The notes beneath the pieces were generated by a model. That model did not search any database. It was not told the DNA's origin and was given only the letters and a program-made list of their open reading frames with translations. A stretch of 64,000 nucleotides of DNA from Pseudomonas sp. AFG_SD02_1510_Pfu_092 (GTDB lineage Bacteria; Pseudomonadota; Gammaproteobacteria; Pseudomonadales; Pseudomonadaceae), in NCBI RefSeq assembly GCF_003331055.1, contig NZ_PUQD01000003.1, positions 1 through 64,000 on the forward strand, given 5' to 3'. Each line of letters opens with the position of its first letter. Position 1 is the stretch's first letter. Both the position numbers and the translations under genes were made by a program. Shown here piece by piece: positions 47,679 to 55,782 of the stretch.

Positions 47679-49532
47679 CTACCCCTTCATCCGCGGCATC
47701 TCGATGTGATGCTCATGCACCCGACGGTACAAGGTCGCCCGCGATATCCCCAATGCCCGCGCGGCATCCGCCGGCTTCCAGCGATGGCGGATCAGCGCAT
47801 CCAGCAACAACTGCCGCGCCGGGCACGACACGCCACTCTCACGCGCATGCAGCGCCTCGCCACGCACCTCCTGCGGCAAGTCCTGCAGCCGCACCTGCCC
47901 GTCTTCGCTCACCGCACAGGCATAGCGCAACACCTGCCGCAGCTGGCGCAGATTGCCCGGCCAGCGATACACCAGCAGCGCCTGCAAGGCATCGTCCGCC
48001 AACATCACCTCCACGCCACAGGCCTCGGCCTCCTCGGTCAGCAACTGCTGAATCAGCCCCAGGCGGTCCTCACGCTCGCGCAGGGGCGGCAGCTCGAAGC
48101 GGGCATTGGCCAGGCGGAAGTACAAGTCCTCACGAAAACGCCCATCCCCCACCATCGCCGCCAGGTCGCGGTGGGTGGCGCAAATCACCTGGATATCCAC
48201 CCGCTCGCGCCGCGCAGCGCCCAGCGGCGCCACTTCGCCTTCGGCCAGCACGCGCAACAGCCGGGTTTGCAGGTTCAGCGGCATGTCGCCGATTTCGTCG
48301 AGGAACAAAGTGCCGCCATCGGCTTGCTGCAACAGCCCCTGCATGCCTTTGCTGGACGCCCCGGTAAAGGCCCCGGCCACGTAGCCGAACAGTTCGCTCT
48401 CGATCAGGCTTTCCGGAATGGCCGCGCAGTTCAGGGTGACGAACGGGCCATCACGGCGCTGGCTCTGCTGGTGCAGCTGGCGGGCGAACACCTCCTTGCC
48501 AGCGCCGGTTTCACCTTGCACCAACACCGCCAGGTTGCAGTCCTTGACCCGCGTGGCCAGGCGCAAGTGCTGCTCGATACGCGGGTCCTGGGCCTGGCGC
48601 AGCGGCTGTACCCGTTGGCGCTGCTGCGGCGCGCTGACCCGGCCATACAACCCGCCCAAGCCTGGCAAGCGCTGGGCGGACGCTGCGCTGACCCGGCGCA
48701 ACTGGTCCATGTCGAACAGTTCACCGATATGCTCGGGCAAGCGCCCCAGGCGCTCCACCAGCCGTTGCCGGGCCAGGCTGTTGAGCGCCTGCAAGCGGCC
48801 ATCGGCGTCCCAGGCCAGCAGGTAGTCGGGCTGGCTTTCGACATAGCCCGGCGTGCCATGCGCGCGCATCACCCAGTGGCCCTGGGCGCTGTGCATGAAA
48901 AAGGCGTTCTCGATCTCGCGCGCCGTCTGCTCGACCAGCTGGCGAATCAGGTGCTGGCTACGGCGGTCGTCCGGCGACTGCAAGGCCGACACATCGACCA
49001 CGCCCAGCAACTCGCCCAGCGGGTCGAACACCGGCGCCGCGGTGCAGGTCAGGCCGATGAACGCGGCCCGAAAGTGGTCGCGCTTGTGCACCGTCACCGG
49101 CGCCTTGCTGGTCAACACCGCCGCCACGCCACAGGTGCCCTCCTCGCCTTCCGACCAGCAGGTGCCCAGGTACAGCCCGGCCTTGCGGCAGTCGTTGCGG
49201 ATGGCCGACTCGACCCGGTAATCGATGGTGCGCCCCTGGGCGTCGGTGAGCAGTACGCAGTAGTCGGCACCGCGCACCCGCTCATGCAGGCGGGCCACGG
49301 CATCGCCGGCGATGCGCAGGAACAGCTCGGCGCGTTCGCGGCATTCGTTGAGCAGGCTTTGCGACAGGATGCGCGGCCCCTGCTGGGAAGCGGGGTCGAG
49401 GCGATACAGCTCCATGGAACGGCGCCATGAATCGAGGATCAGCGGTGGCACCGGCGCCTGCGGCAGGCGGTCGGCGTTCTTCAGCACCCGGCTGACGCAG
49501 TCGACATGGGCTCGGGAGTTCGCGGCAAGCAT
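47679..49532 (-). CDS. acoR: Sigma-54-dependent acetoin catabolism activator AcoR
   Basis: The 617-residue enhancer-binding protein has an N-terminal GAF-type sensor (~75-215), a PAS-like segment, and an AAA+ domain with Walker A GETGAGKE and the sigma-54 contact loop GAFTGA. A C-terminal Fis-type helix-turn-helix closes it (DAARALGISRATLYRRVHEH). It is divergent from the acoXABC-adh operon, which has a -24/-12 promoter and upstream dyads, so it should activate that operon with acetoin (or its breakdown signal) as the inducer. Confidence 0.94.
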   Translation of the reverse strand: MLAANSRAHVDCVSRVLKNADRLPQAPVPPLILDSWRRSMELYRLDPASQQGPRILSQSLLNECRERAELFLRIAGDAVARLHERVRGADYCVLLTDAQGRTIDYRVESAIRNDCRKAGLYLGTCWSEGEEGTCGVAAVLTSKAPVTVHKRDHFRAAFIGLTCTAAPVFDPLGELLGVVDVSALQSPDDRRSQHLIRQLVEQTAREIENAFFMHSAQGHWVMRAHGTPGYVESQPDYLLAWDADGRLQALNSLARQRLVERLGRLPEHIGELFDMDQLRRVSAASAQRLPGLGGLYGRVSAPQQRQRVQPLRQAQDPRIEQHLRLATRVKDCNLAVLVQGETGAGKEVFARQLHQQSQRRDGPFVTLNCAAIPESLIESELFGYVAGAFTGASSKGMQGLLQQADGGTLFLDEIGDMPLNLQTRLLRVLAEGEVAPLGAARRERVDIQVICATHRDLAAMVGDGRFREDLYFRLANARFELPPLREREDRLGLIQQLLTEEAEACGVEVMLADDALQALLVYRWPGNLRQLRQVLRYACAVSEDGQVRLQDLPQEVRGEALHARESGVSCPARQLLLDALIRHRWKPADAARALGISRATLYRRVHEHHIEMPRMKG

Positions 49533-49629
49533 TCAGGCCCTCCGGTTCTCATTGCTGTTTTTGTCGTTGTCCGGCCATTAAGCGCTTCCCGGCATGCCCC
49601 GACAAGCACTGTGTGATTACCGGCCGGCC

Positions 49630-49688
49630 TGAGACGCAGCGTCTCAGCGTCTCGACAACGCCGCTGCCGCGCTGGTACCCGGCGTCTC
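49630..49688. promoter_or_regulatory. Candidate AcoR enhancer sites
   Basis: A perfect dyad, TGAGACG, CAG and CGTCTCA (49630-49646), is followed by further CGTCTC half-sites at 49648-49653 and 49683-49688. They lie 80-140 bp upstream of the sigma-54 promoter of acoX, the expected range for an enhancer. Confidence 0.65.
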
Positions 49689-49766
49689 GCCTGCCCTGCC
49701 ACAAACACCTGCCAGGCCACGCCGCAAGCGCTCTAACGCGGCCACTGCAGCGATTCGCTAGAAAGC

Positions 49767-49782
49767 TGGCACCGCGCTTGCT
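49767..49782 (+). promoter_or_regulatory. Sigma-54 (-24/-12) promoter of the aco operon
   Basis: TGGCACCGCGCTTGCT matches the consensus TGGCACG-N4-TTGCW at all fixed positions except one (G to C), with correct spacing. It lies 33 bp upstream of the acoX start and downstream of the AcoR-type dyads. Confidence 0.85.
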
Positions 49783-49815
49783 CCTGCCCTGACAAACAAA
49801 AATACGAGGTGCGCC

Positions 49816-50871
49816 ATGCCGCTGCCCGCCCCCACCGTCGGGATCATTGCCAACCCTGCCTCCGGCCGCGACCTGCGCCGCCTGACGGCCAGCGCCGGGC
49901 TCTATTCGAGCACCGACAAGGCCTCGGCGATCCAGCGCCTGCTCGCAGCCTTCGGTGCCACGGGTATCGGCCAGGTGCTGCTGCCCAGCGACATGACCGG
50001 TATTGCCGCCGCCGTGCTCAAGGCCAGCCTCGGCCCGGCAGCCCGCGAGCAACACTGGCCGGCCCTGGAAATACTCGACCTGCCACTGGCTCAGACCGTA
50101 GCCGATACCCGCCTGGCCACCCGGCACATGGTTGCGCGCGGCGTGGCCATGATCGCCGTGCTCGGCGGCGATGGCACGCACAAGGCGGTGGCCGCCGAGG
50201 CCGGTGACGTACCGTTGCTGACGCTCTCCACCGGCACCAACAATGCCTTCCCGGAACTGCGCGAGGCCACCAGTGCCGGCCTGGCCGGCGGCCTGCTCGC
50301 CAGCGGCCGGGTACCGGCCAGTATTGGCCTACGCCGCAACAAGCGCCTGCTGGTGAAAGTGCCCGAACAGCAACTTGCCGAATGGGCCCTGGTGGAGGTG
50401 GCGGTATCACCGCAGCGCTTCATCGGTGCGCGCGCACTCAGCCGCAGCGAGGACCTCAGCGAAGTCTTCGCCTGCTTCGCCGAGCCCCATGCCATCGGCC
50501 TGTCAGCCCTGTGCGGCCTGTGGTGCCCGGTGTCCCGCCACGACCCGCACGGTGCCTGGGTACGCCTGAACCCCGGCGCCGAACAAGCCTTGCTGGCACC
50601 ACTGGCGCCGGGCCTGCTGCAAGGCTGCGGCATCACCGCCAGCGGCACCCTGACACCCGGCGTCGCCCATCGCCTGAGCCTGGCCAGCGGCACGCTGGCG
50701 CTGGACGGCGAGCGGGAAATCGAATTCGCCGAGCACGACACCCCGAGCATCACCCTCGACCACCAGGGCCCGTTGAGCGTGGACGTCGAGGCCGTGCTCG
50801 CGCATGCCGCCCGCCATCACCTGCTGGCCGTGCCTCGCGGCCACCGGCTGCACCCTGCAAACCCGTGTTGA
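49816..50871 (+). CDS. acoX: AcoX, NAD-kinase-like protein of acetoin catabolism
   Basis: The 351-residue protein resembles the NAD kinase/diacylglycerol kinase fold. Visible motifs are VGIIANPASGRD at 7-18 and VLGGDGTHKAVAAEAG near 115. The AcoX protein is found in many aco operons but its catalytic role has not been settled. It is the first gene of the operon, 33 bp after the sigma-54 promoter; the start gives MPLPAPTVGI. Confidence 0.88.
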   Translation: MPLPAPTVGIIANPASGRDLRRLTASAGLYSSTDKASAIQRLLAAFGATGIGQVLLPSDMTGIAAAVLKASLGPAAREQHWPALEILDLPLAQTVADTRLATRHMVARGVAMIAVLGGDGTHKAVAAEAGDVPLLTLSTGTNNAFPELREATSAGLAGGLLASGRVPASIGLRRNKRLLVKVPEQQLAEWALVEVAVSPQRFIGARALSRSEDLSEVFACFAEPHAIGLSALCGLWCPVSRHDPHGAWVRLNPGAEQALLAPLAPGLLQGCGITASGTLTPGVAHRLSLASGTLALDGEREIEFAEHDTPSITLDHQGPLSVDVEAVLAHAARHHLLAVPRGHRLHPANPC

Positions 50872-50893
50872 GACAACCCCGGAGAACAACAAG

Positions 50894-51871
50894 ATGTCCA
50901 ATCAACTCAGTACCGAACAATTGCTGCATGCCTATGAAGTGATGCGCACCATCCGCGCCTTCGAAGAACGCCTGCATGTGGAGTTCGCCACCGGCGAGAT
51001 TCCCGGCTTCGTCCACCTGTATGCCGGCGAAGAAGCGTCCGCTGCCGGGGTCATGGCCCACCTGCGCGACAGCGACTGCATCGCCTCGACCCACCGTGGC
51101 CATGGCCACTGCATCGCCAAGGGCGTGGATGTGTACGGCATGATGGCCGAGATCTACGGCAAGAAGACCGGCGTGTGCGGCGGCAAAGGTGGCTCGATGC
51201 ACATCGCCGACCTGGAAAAGGGCATGCTCGGTGCCAACGGCATCGTCGGCGCCGGTGCACCGCTGGTGGCCGGGGCCGCGCTGGCGGCCAAACTCAAGGG
51301 CCGTGACGATGTGTCGGTGGCCTTCTTCGGCGACGGCGCTTCCAACGAAGGTGCGGTGTTCGAGGCCATGAACATGGCCTCGATCATGAACCTGCCATGC
51401 ATCTTCGTCGCCGAGAACAACGGTTACGCCGAGGCCACGGCCTCCAACTGGTCGGTGGCCTGCGACCACATTGCCGACCGCGCGGCCGGCTTCGGCATGC
51501 CCGGCGTGACCATCGACGGCTTCGACTTCTTTGCCGTGTACGAGGCCGCCGGTGCGGCCATCGAGCGTGCCCGCAGCGGGCAAGGCCCGTCGCTGATCGA
51601 GGTCAAGCTCAGCCGTTACTACGGCCACTTCGAGGGCGATGCGCAAACCTATCGCGCCCCCGACGAAGTGAAGAACCTGCGCGAAAGCCGCGACTGCCTG
51701 ATGCAGTTCCGCAACAAGACCACCCGCGCCGGCCTGCTCACCGCCGCGCAACTGGACACCATCGACGCCCGGGTCGAGGACCTGATCGAAGACGCCGTGC
51801 GCCGCGCCAAGTCCGATCCCAAGCCACAGCCCGCCGACCTGCTCAGCGACGTCTATGTCGCCTACCCCTGA
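50894..51871 (+). CDS. acoA: Acetoin dehydrogenase E1 alpha subunit
   Basis: The 325-residue subunit of the acetoin cleaving complex binds thiamine diphosphate. The TPP motif is GDGASNEGAVFEAMNMASIM followed by NLPCIFVAENNGYA (~145-180), and the start matches the family N-terminus (LLHAYEVMRTIRAFEERLH). GGAG lies upstream of the ATG at 50894. With AcoB it performs the oxidative cleavage of acetoin to acetaldehyde and an acetyl group. Confidence 0.96.
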   Translation: MSNQLSTEQLLHAYEVMRTIRAFEERLHVEFATGEIPGFVHLYAGEEASAAGVMAHLRDSDCIASTHRGHGHCIAKGVDVYGMMAEIYGKKTGVCGGKGGSMHIADLEKGMLGANGIVGAGAPLVAGAALAAKLKGRDDVSVAFFGDGASNEGAVFEAMNMASIMNLPCIFVAENNGYAEATASNWSVACDHIADRAAGFGMPGVTIDGFDFFAVYEAAGAAIERARSGQGPSLIEVKLSRYYGHFEGDAQTYRAPDEVKNLRESRDCLMQFRNKTTRAGLLTAAQLDTIDARVEDLIEDAVRRAKSDPKPQPADLLSDVYVAYP

Positions 51872-51904
51872 GCCGCGGATTACAAGAACAACAGGAGAAC
51901 CACC

Positions 51905-52927
51905 ATGGCAAGAAAGATCAGCTACCAGCAGGCCATCAACGAAGCCCTGGCCCAGGAAATGCGCCGCGACGACACGGTATTCATCATTGGCGAAGACGTC
52001 GCCGGCGGTGCCGGTGCCCCCGGCGAGGATGACGCCTGGGGTGGCGTGCTGGGCGTGACCAAAGGCCTGTACCACCAGTTCCCCGGGCGCGTGCTCGACG
52101 CGCCGCTGTCGGAAATCGGCTACGTCGGCGCGGCCGTCGGTGCCGCCACCCAGGGCCTGCGCCCGGTGTGCGAGCTGATGTTCGTCGACTTCGCCGGCTG
52201 CTGCCTGGACCAGATCCTCAACCAGGCGGCCAAGTTCCGCTACATGTTCGGCGGCAAGGCGGTTACCCCACTGGTGATGCGCACCATGTACGGCGCCGGC
52301 CTGCGCGCGGCAGCCCAGCATTCGCAGATGCTGACCTCGCTGTGGACGCACATCCCCGGCCTGAAGGTGGTGTGCCCGTCCTCGCCGTACGATGCCAAGG
52401 GCCTGTTGATCCAGGCCATTCGCGACAACGACCCGGTGATTTTCTGCGAGCACAAGTTGCTGTACAGCATGCAGGGCGAGGTGCCCGAAGAGGTATATAC
52501 CGTGCCGTTCGGCGAGGCCAACTTCCTGCGCGATGGCGACGATGTGACCCTGGTCACCTACGGGCGCATGGTGCATGTGGCGCTGGAAGCCGCCAACAAC
52601 CTGGCCCGCCAGGGCATCGACTGCGAAGTGCTGGACCTGCGCACCACCAGCCCGCTGGACGAAGACAGCATTCTGGAAAGCGTGGAAAAGACCGGCCGCC
52701 TGGTGGTGATCGACGAAGCCAACCCGCGCTGCTCGATGGCCACCGACATCAGCGCCCTGGTGGCGCAGAAGGCCTTCGGCGCGCTCAAGGGCCCGATCGA
52801 AATGGTCACCGCGCCGCACACCCCGGTGCCGTTCTCCGATGCCCTGGAAGACCTGTACATCCCTGACGCGGCGAAGATCGAAGCGGCTGTACGAAAAGTG
52901 ATCGAAGCCGCAAGGAGTGCCGCATGA
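51905..52927 (+). CDS. acoB: Acetoin dehydrogenase E1 beta subunit
   Basis: The 340-residue transketolase-like subunit pairs with AcoA. It begins KISYQQAINEALAQEMRRDD and has family features VLDAPLSEIGYVGAAVGAA and the C-terminal transketolase domain (EVLDLRTTSPLDEDSILESV). Its stop overlaps the acoC start by ATGA, so translation is coupled. Confidence 0.96.
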   Translation: MARKISYQQAINEALAQEMRRDDTVFIIGEDVAGGAGAPGEDDAWGGVLGVTKGLYHQFPGRVLDAPLSEIGYVGAAVGAATQGLRPVCELMFVDFAGCCLDQILNQAAKFRYMFGGKAVTPLVMRTMYGAGLRAAAQHSQMLTSLWTHIPGLKVVCPSSPYDAKGLLIQAIRDNDPVIFCEHKLLYSMQGEVPEEVYTVPFGEANFLRDGDDVTLVTYGRMVHVALEAANNLARQGIDCEVLDLRTTSPLDEDSILESVEKTGRLVVIDEANPRCSMATDISALVAQKAFGALKGPIEMVTAPHTPVPFSDALEDLYIPDAAKIEAAVRKVIEAARSAA

Positions 52928-54030
52928 GCCAGATCCATACCCTGACCATGCCCAAGTGGGGCCTGTCGATGACCGAGGGCCGGGTGGACACCTGGCTGAA
53001 GCAGGAAGGCGACCTGATCAACAAGGGCGACGAGGTGCTGGATGTCGAGACCGACAAGATCAGCAGCAGCGTCGAAGCGCCGTTCAGCGGCGTGCTGCGC
53101 CGCCTGGTCGCCCAGCCGGATGAAACCCTGCCGGTCGGTGCGCTGCTGGCGGTGGTGGTGGAAGGCGAAGCCGACGACGCTGAAATCGATGCGGTGGTCC
53201 AGCGCTTCCAGGCAGAGTTCGTCGCCGAAGGTGGCGCCGACCAGACCCAGGGGCCGACACCGCAGAAGGCCGAGGTGGGCGGCCGCCTGCTGCGCTGGTT
53301 CGAGCTGGGCGAAGGCGGCACGCCGCTGGTGCTGGTGCACGGATTTGCCGGCGACCTCAACAACTGGCTGTTCAACCACCCGGCACTGGCGGCGGAGCGG
53401 CGGGTGATCGCCCTCGACCTGCCGGGGCATGGCGAGTCGGCCAAGGCCCTGCAACGCGGCGATCTGGATGAACTGAGCGAAGCCGTACTGGCCCTGCTCG
53501 ACCACCTGGATATCGCCAAGGCCCACCTCGCCGGCCATTCCATGGGCGGTGCGGTCAGCCTCAACGTGGCGCGCCTGGCACCGCAGCGGGTGGCCAGCCT
53601 GAGCCTGGTGGCCAGTGCCGGCCTTGGCGAGGAGATCAACGGGCAGTACCTGCAAGGCTTCGTCGCCGCCAGCAACCGCAATGCCCTGAAACCGCAAATG
53701 ATGCAGTTGTTCGCCGAGCCGTCGCTGGTGACCCGGCAGATGCTCGAAGACATGCTCAAGTTCAAGCGCCTGGAAGGCGTGGAGCAGGCCCTGCAACAGC
53801 TGGCCGCAGCGATTGCCGATGGCCACCGGCAGCGCCACGACCTGCGCGAGGTGCTGGGCCGGCACCCGGCCCTGGTGGTGTGGGGTGGCAAGGACGCGAT
53901 CATCCCGGCCAGCCATGCCGAAGGCCTGGAAGCCGAAGTGCTGATGCTGCCGGACGCCGGCCACATGGTGCAGATGGAGGCGGCCGAACAGGTCAACCAG
54001 CAACTGCTTGCGTTCCTGCGCAAGCACTGA
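52924..54030 (+). CDS. acoC: Acetoin dehydrogenase E2, lipoyl domain fused to alpha/beta hydrolase
   Basis: The 368-residue protein has a lipoyl domain (1-75) with lipoylated Lys45 in DVETDKISSS. This is joined to an alpha/beta-hydrolase domain (~130-365) with nucleophile Ser206 in GHSMGG and a terminal His near AGHMVQME. It lacks the canonical chloramphenicol-acetyltransferase-like E2 core, as known for Pseudomonas AcoC. It passes the acetyl group to CoA. No E3 (dihydrolipoamide dehydrogenase) gene is in the operon, so an E3 encoded elsewhere must serve. Confidence 0.93.
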   Translation: MSQIHTLTMPKWGLSMTEGRVDTWLKQEGDLINKGDEVLDVETDKISSSVEAPFSGVLRRLVAQPDETLPVGALLAVVVEGEADDAEIDAVVQRFQAEFVAEGGADQTQGPTPQKAEVGGRLLRWFELGEGGTPLVLVHGFAGDLNNWLFNHPALAAERRVIALDLPGHGESAKALQRGDLDELSEAVLALLDHLDIAKAHLAGHSMGGAVSLNVARLAPQRVASLSLVASAGLGEEINGQYLQGFVAASNRNALKPQMMQLFAEPSLVTRQMLEDMLKFKRLEGVEQALQQLAAAIADGHRQRHDLREVLGRHPALVVWGGKDAIIPASHAEGLEAEVLMLPDAGHMVQMEAAEQVNQQLLAFLRKH

Positions 54031-54057
54031 GCCTTTGCGTGAGCCTGGAGAACAACC

Positions 54058-55146
54058 ATGAATGACCTGAGCCACACCCACATGCGCGCTGCCGTCTGGC
54101 ATGGGCGCAACGATATACGCGTCGAACAGGTACCGCTGCCGGCCGAGCCTGCACCCGGCTGGGTGCAGATCAAGGTGGACTGGTGCGGCATCTGCGGCTC
54201 CGACCTGCACGAATACGTCGCCGGCCCGGTATTCATCCCGGTCGACGCGCCACACCCACTGACCGGCATCCAGGGCCAGTGCATTCTCGGCCACGAGTTC
54301 TGCGGCCAGATCGCCAAACTGGGCGAAGGCGTAGAAGGGTTTGCCGTGGGCGACCCGGTGGCTGCGGACGCCTGCCAGCATTGCGGCACCTGCTACTACT
54401 GCACCCATGGCCTGTACAACATCTGCGAGCGCCTGGCCTTCACCGGCCTGATGAACAACGGCGCCTTCGCCGAACTGGTCAACGTCCCGGCCAACCTGCT
54501 GTACAAGCTGCCGCCGGGGTTTCCGGCGGAGGCCGGTGCGCTGATCGAGCCGCTGGCAGTGGGCATGCACGCGGTGAAGAAGGCCGGCAGCCTGCTGGGC
54601 CAGAGCGTGGTGGTGGTGGGTGCCGGCACCATCGGCCTGTGCACCATCATGTGTGCCAAGGCCGCTGGGGCGGCGCAGGTGATCGCCCTGGAAATGTCCT
54701 CGGCGCGCAAGGCCAAGGCCAGGGAAGTCGGCGCCAGCGTGGTGCTCGACCCCAGCCAGTGCGATGCCCTGGCGGAGATCCGTGCGCTCACTGCTGGCTT
54801 GGGGGCGGATGTGAGTTTCGAGTGCATCGGCAACAAGCACACGGCCAAGCTGGCCATCGACGTTATCCGCAAGGCGGGCAAATGCGTGCTGGTGGGTATT
54901 TTCGAAGAGCCCAGCGAGTTCAACTTCTTCGAGCTGGTGTCCACCGAAAAGCAGGTGCTGGGGGCGTTGGCGTACAACGGCGAGTTCGCCGACGTAATCG
55001 CCTTCATCGCCGACGCCAGGCTGGACATTCGCCCGCTGGTGACCGGGCGCATCGGGCTGGAGCAGATTGTCGAACTGGGCTTCGAGGAGCTGGTGAACAA
55101 CAAGGAGGAGAACGTGAAGATCATCGTCTCGCCGGGCGGGCGCTGA
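54058..55146 (+). CDS. adh: 2,3-Butanediol dehydrogenase, zinc MDR family
   Basis: The 362-residue dehydrogenase converts 2,3-butanediol to acetoin, feeding the aco complex. Catalytic-zinc ligands are in WCGICGSDLHEY and GHEFCGQ, structural-zinc Cys in CQHCGTCYYCTHGLYNIC, and the NAD-binding loop in VVVGAGTIGLC. Its position as the last gene of the aco operon supports the substrate. It ends just before a REP array. Confidence 0.92.
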   Translation: MNDLSHTHMRAAVWHGRNDIRVEQVPLPAEPAPGWVQIKVDWCGICGSDLHEYVAGPVFIPVDAPHPLTGIQGQCILGHEFCGQIAKLGEGVEGFAVGDPVAADACQHCGTCYYCTHGLYNICERLAFTGLMNNGAFAELVNVPANLLYKLPPGFPAEAGALIEPLAVGMHAVKKAGSLLGQSVVVVGAGTIGLCTIMCAKAAGAAQVIALEMSSARKAKAREVGASVVLDPSQCDALAEIRALTAGLGADVSFECIGNKHTAKLAIDVIRKAGKCVLVGIFEEPSEFNFFELVSTEKQVLGALAYNGEFADVIAFIADARLDIRPLVTGRIGLEQIVELGFEELVNNKEENVKIIVSPGGR

Positions 55147-55165
55147 GCCGCACAGGCAGCGACCA

Positions 55166-55684
55166 CGCGGTGCATGGCACCGGCTCCGCCGGTGTTCGCG
55201 GCTAAAGCCGCTCCCACAGCGGTATTGCACAAGGCAAAGCAACACAATTCCTGTGGGAGCGGGCGCGCCCGCGAAGCAGGCGACGCGGTGGATGGCACCG
55301 GCTCCGCCGGTGTTCGCGGGCATGCCCGCTCCCACGGGTATTGCACAAGGCCAAGGGCAACTCAAATCCTGTGGGAGCGGGTTTACCCGCGAAGCAGACC
55401 ACGCGGTGCATGGCACCGGCTTCGCCGGTGTTCGCGGGCATGCCCGCGGGTATTGCACAAGGCGAAGGGCAACTCAAATCCTGTGGGAGCGGGTTTACCC
55501 GCGAAGCAGACCACGCGGTGCATGGCACCGGCTCCGCCGGTGTTCGCGGCTAAAGCCGCTCCCACAGCGGTATTGCACAAGGCAAAGCAACACAATTCCT
55601 GTGGGAGCGGGCGCGCCCGCGAAGCAGGCGACGCGGTGGATGGCACCGGCTTCGCCGGTGTTCGCGGGCATGCCCGCTCCCACA
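55166..55684. repeat. Tandem REP array, five units of ~118 bp
   Basis: Units start at 55166, 55284, 55402, 55514 and 55632. Each holds a linker hairpin (CACCGGC, TCC or TTC, GCCGGTG), a REP in one orientation, a short spacer ending near TTGCACAAGG, and an inverted REP, with the last unit cut after its first REP. There are nine REPs in all. The 118-bp spacing is exact except for unit 3, which is 112 bp through loss of TCCCAC. The start of units 1-2 and 4-5 is nearly identical over ~130 bp, a higher-order duplication. The 636-bp gap (55147-55782) contains only this array and the promoter region of the next gene. Confidence 0.9.
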
Positions 55685-55782
55685 TGTATGAGCACGGTTC
55701 GATACACCCTCCGCTTATGCCCTATCTGTCTCAACCCCCCGTTCTGCGGCATACTCGACAAACCTATTGCCCGGTCCTCGTC

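Noticed and set aside
52558..55458. A 966-codon minus-strand open frame across acoB, acoC and adh
   Set aside because: It runs antisense to three well-recognised genes and through the REP array, and shows no domain signal.
55166..55684. CRISPR array
   Set aside because: The repeats are ~118 bp, themselves palindromic REPs with no unique spacers, and no cas genes are near.
55174..55782. An N-terminal extension of the MORN protein from 55174
   Set aside because: The frame is open only because it translates the REP array. The true start is the ATG before the lipoprotein signal at 55783.
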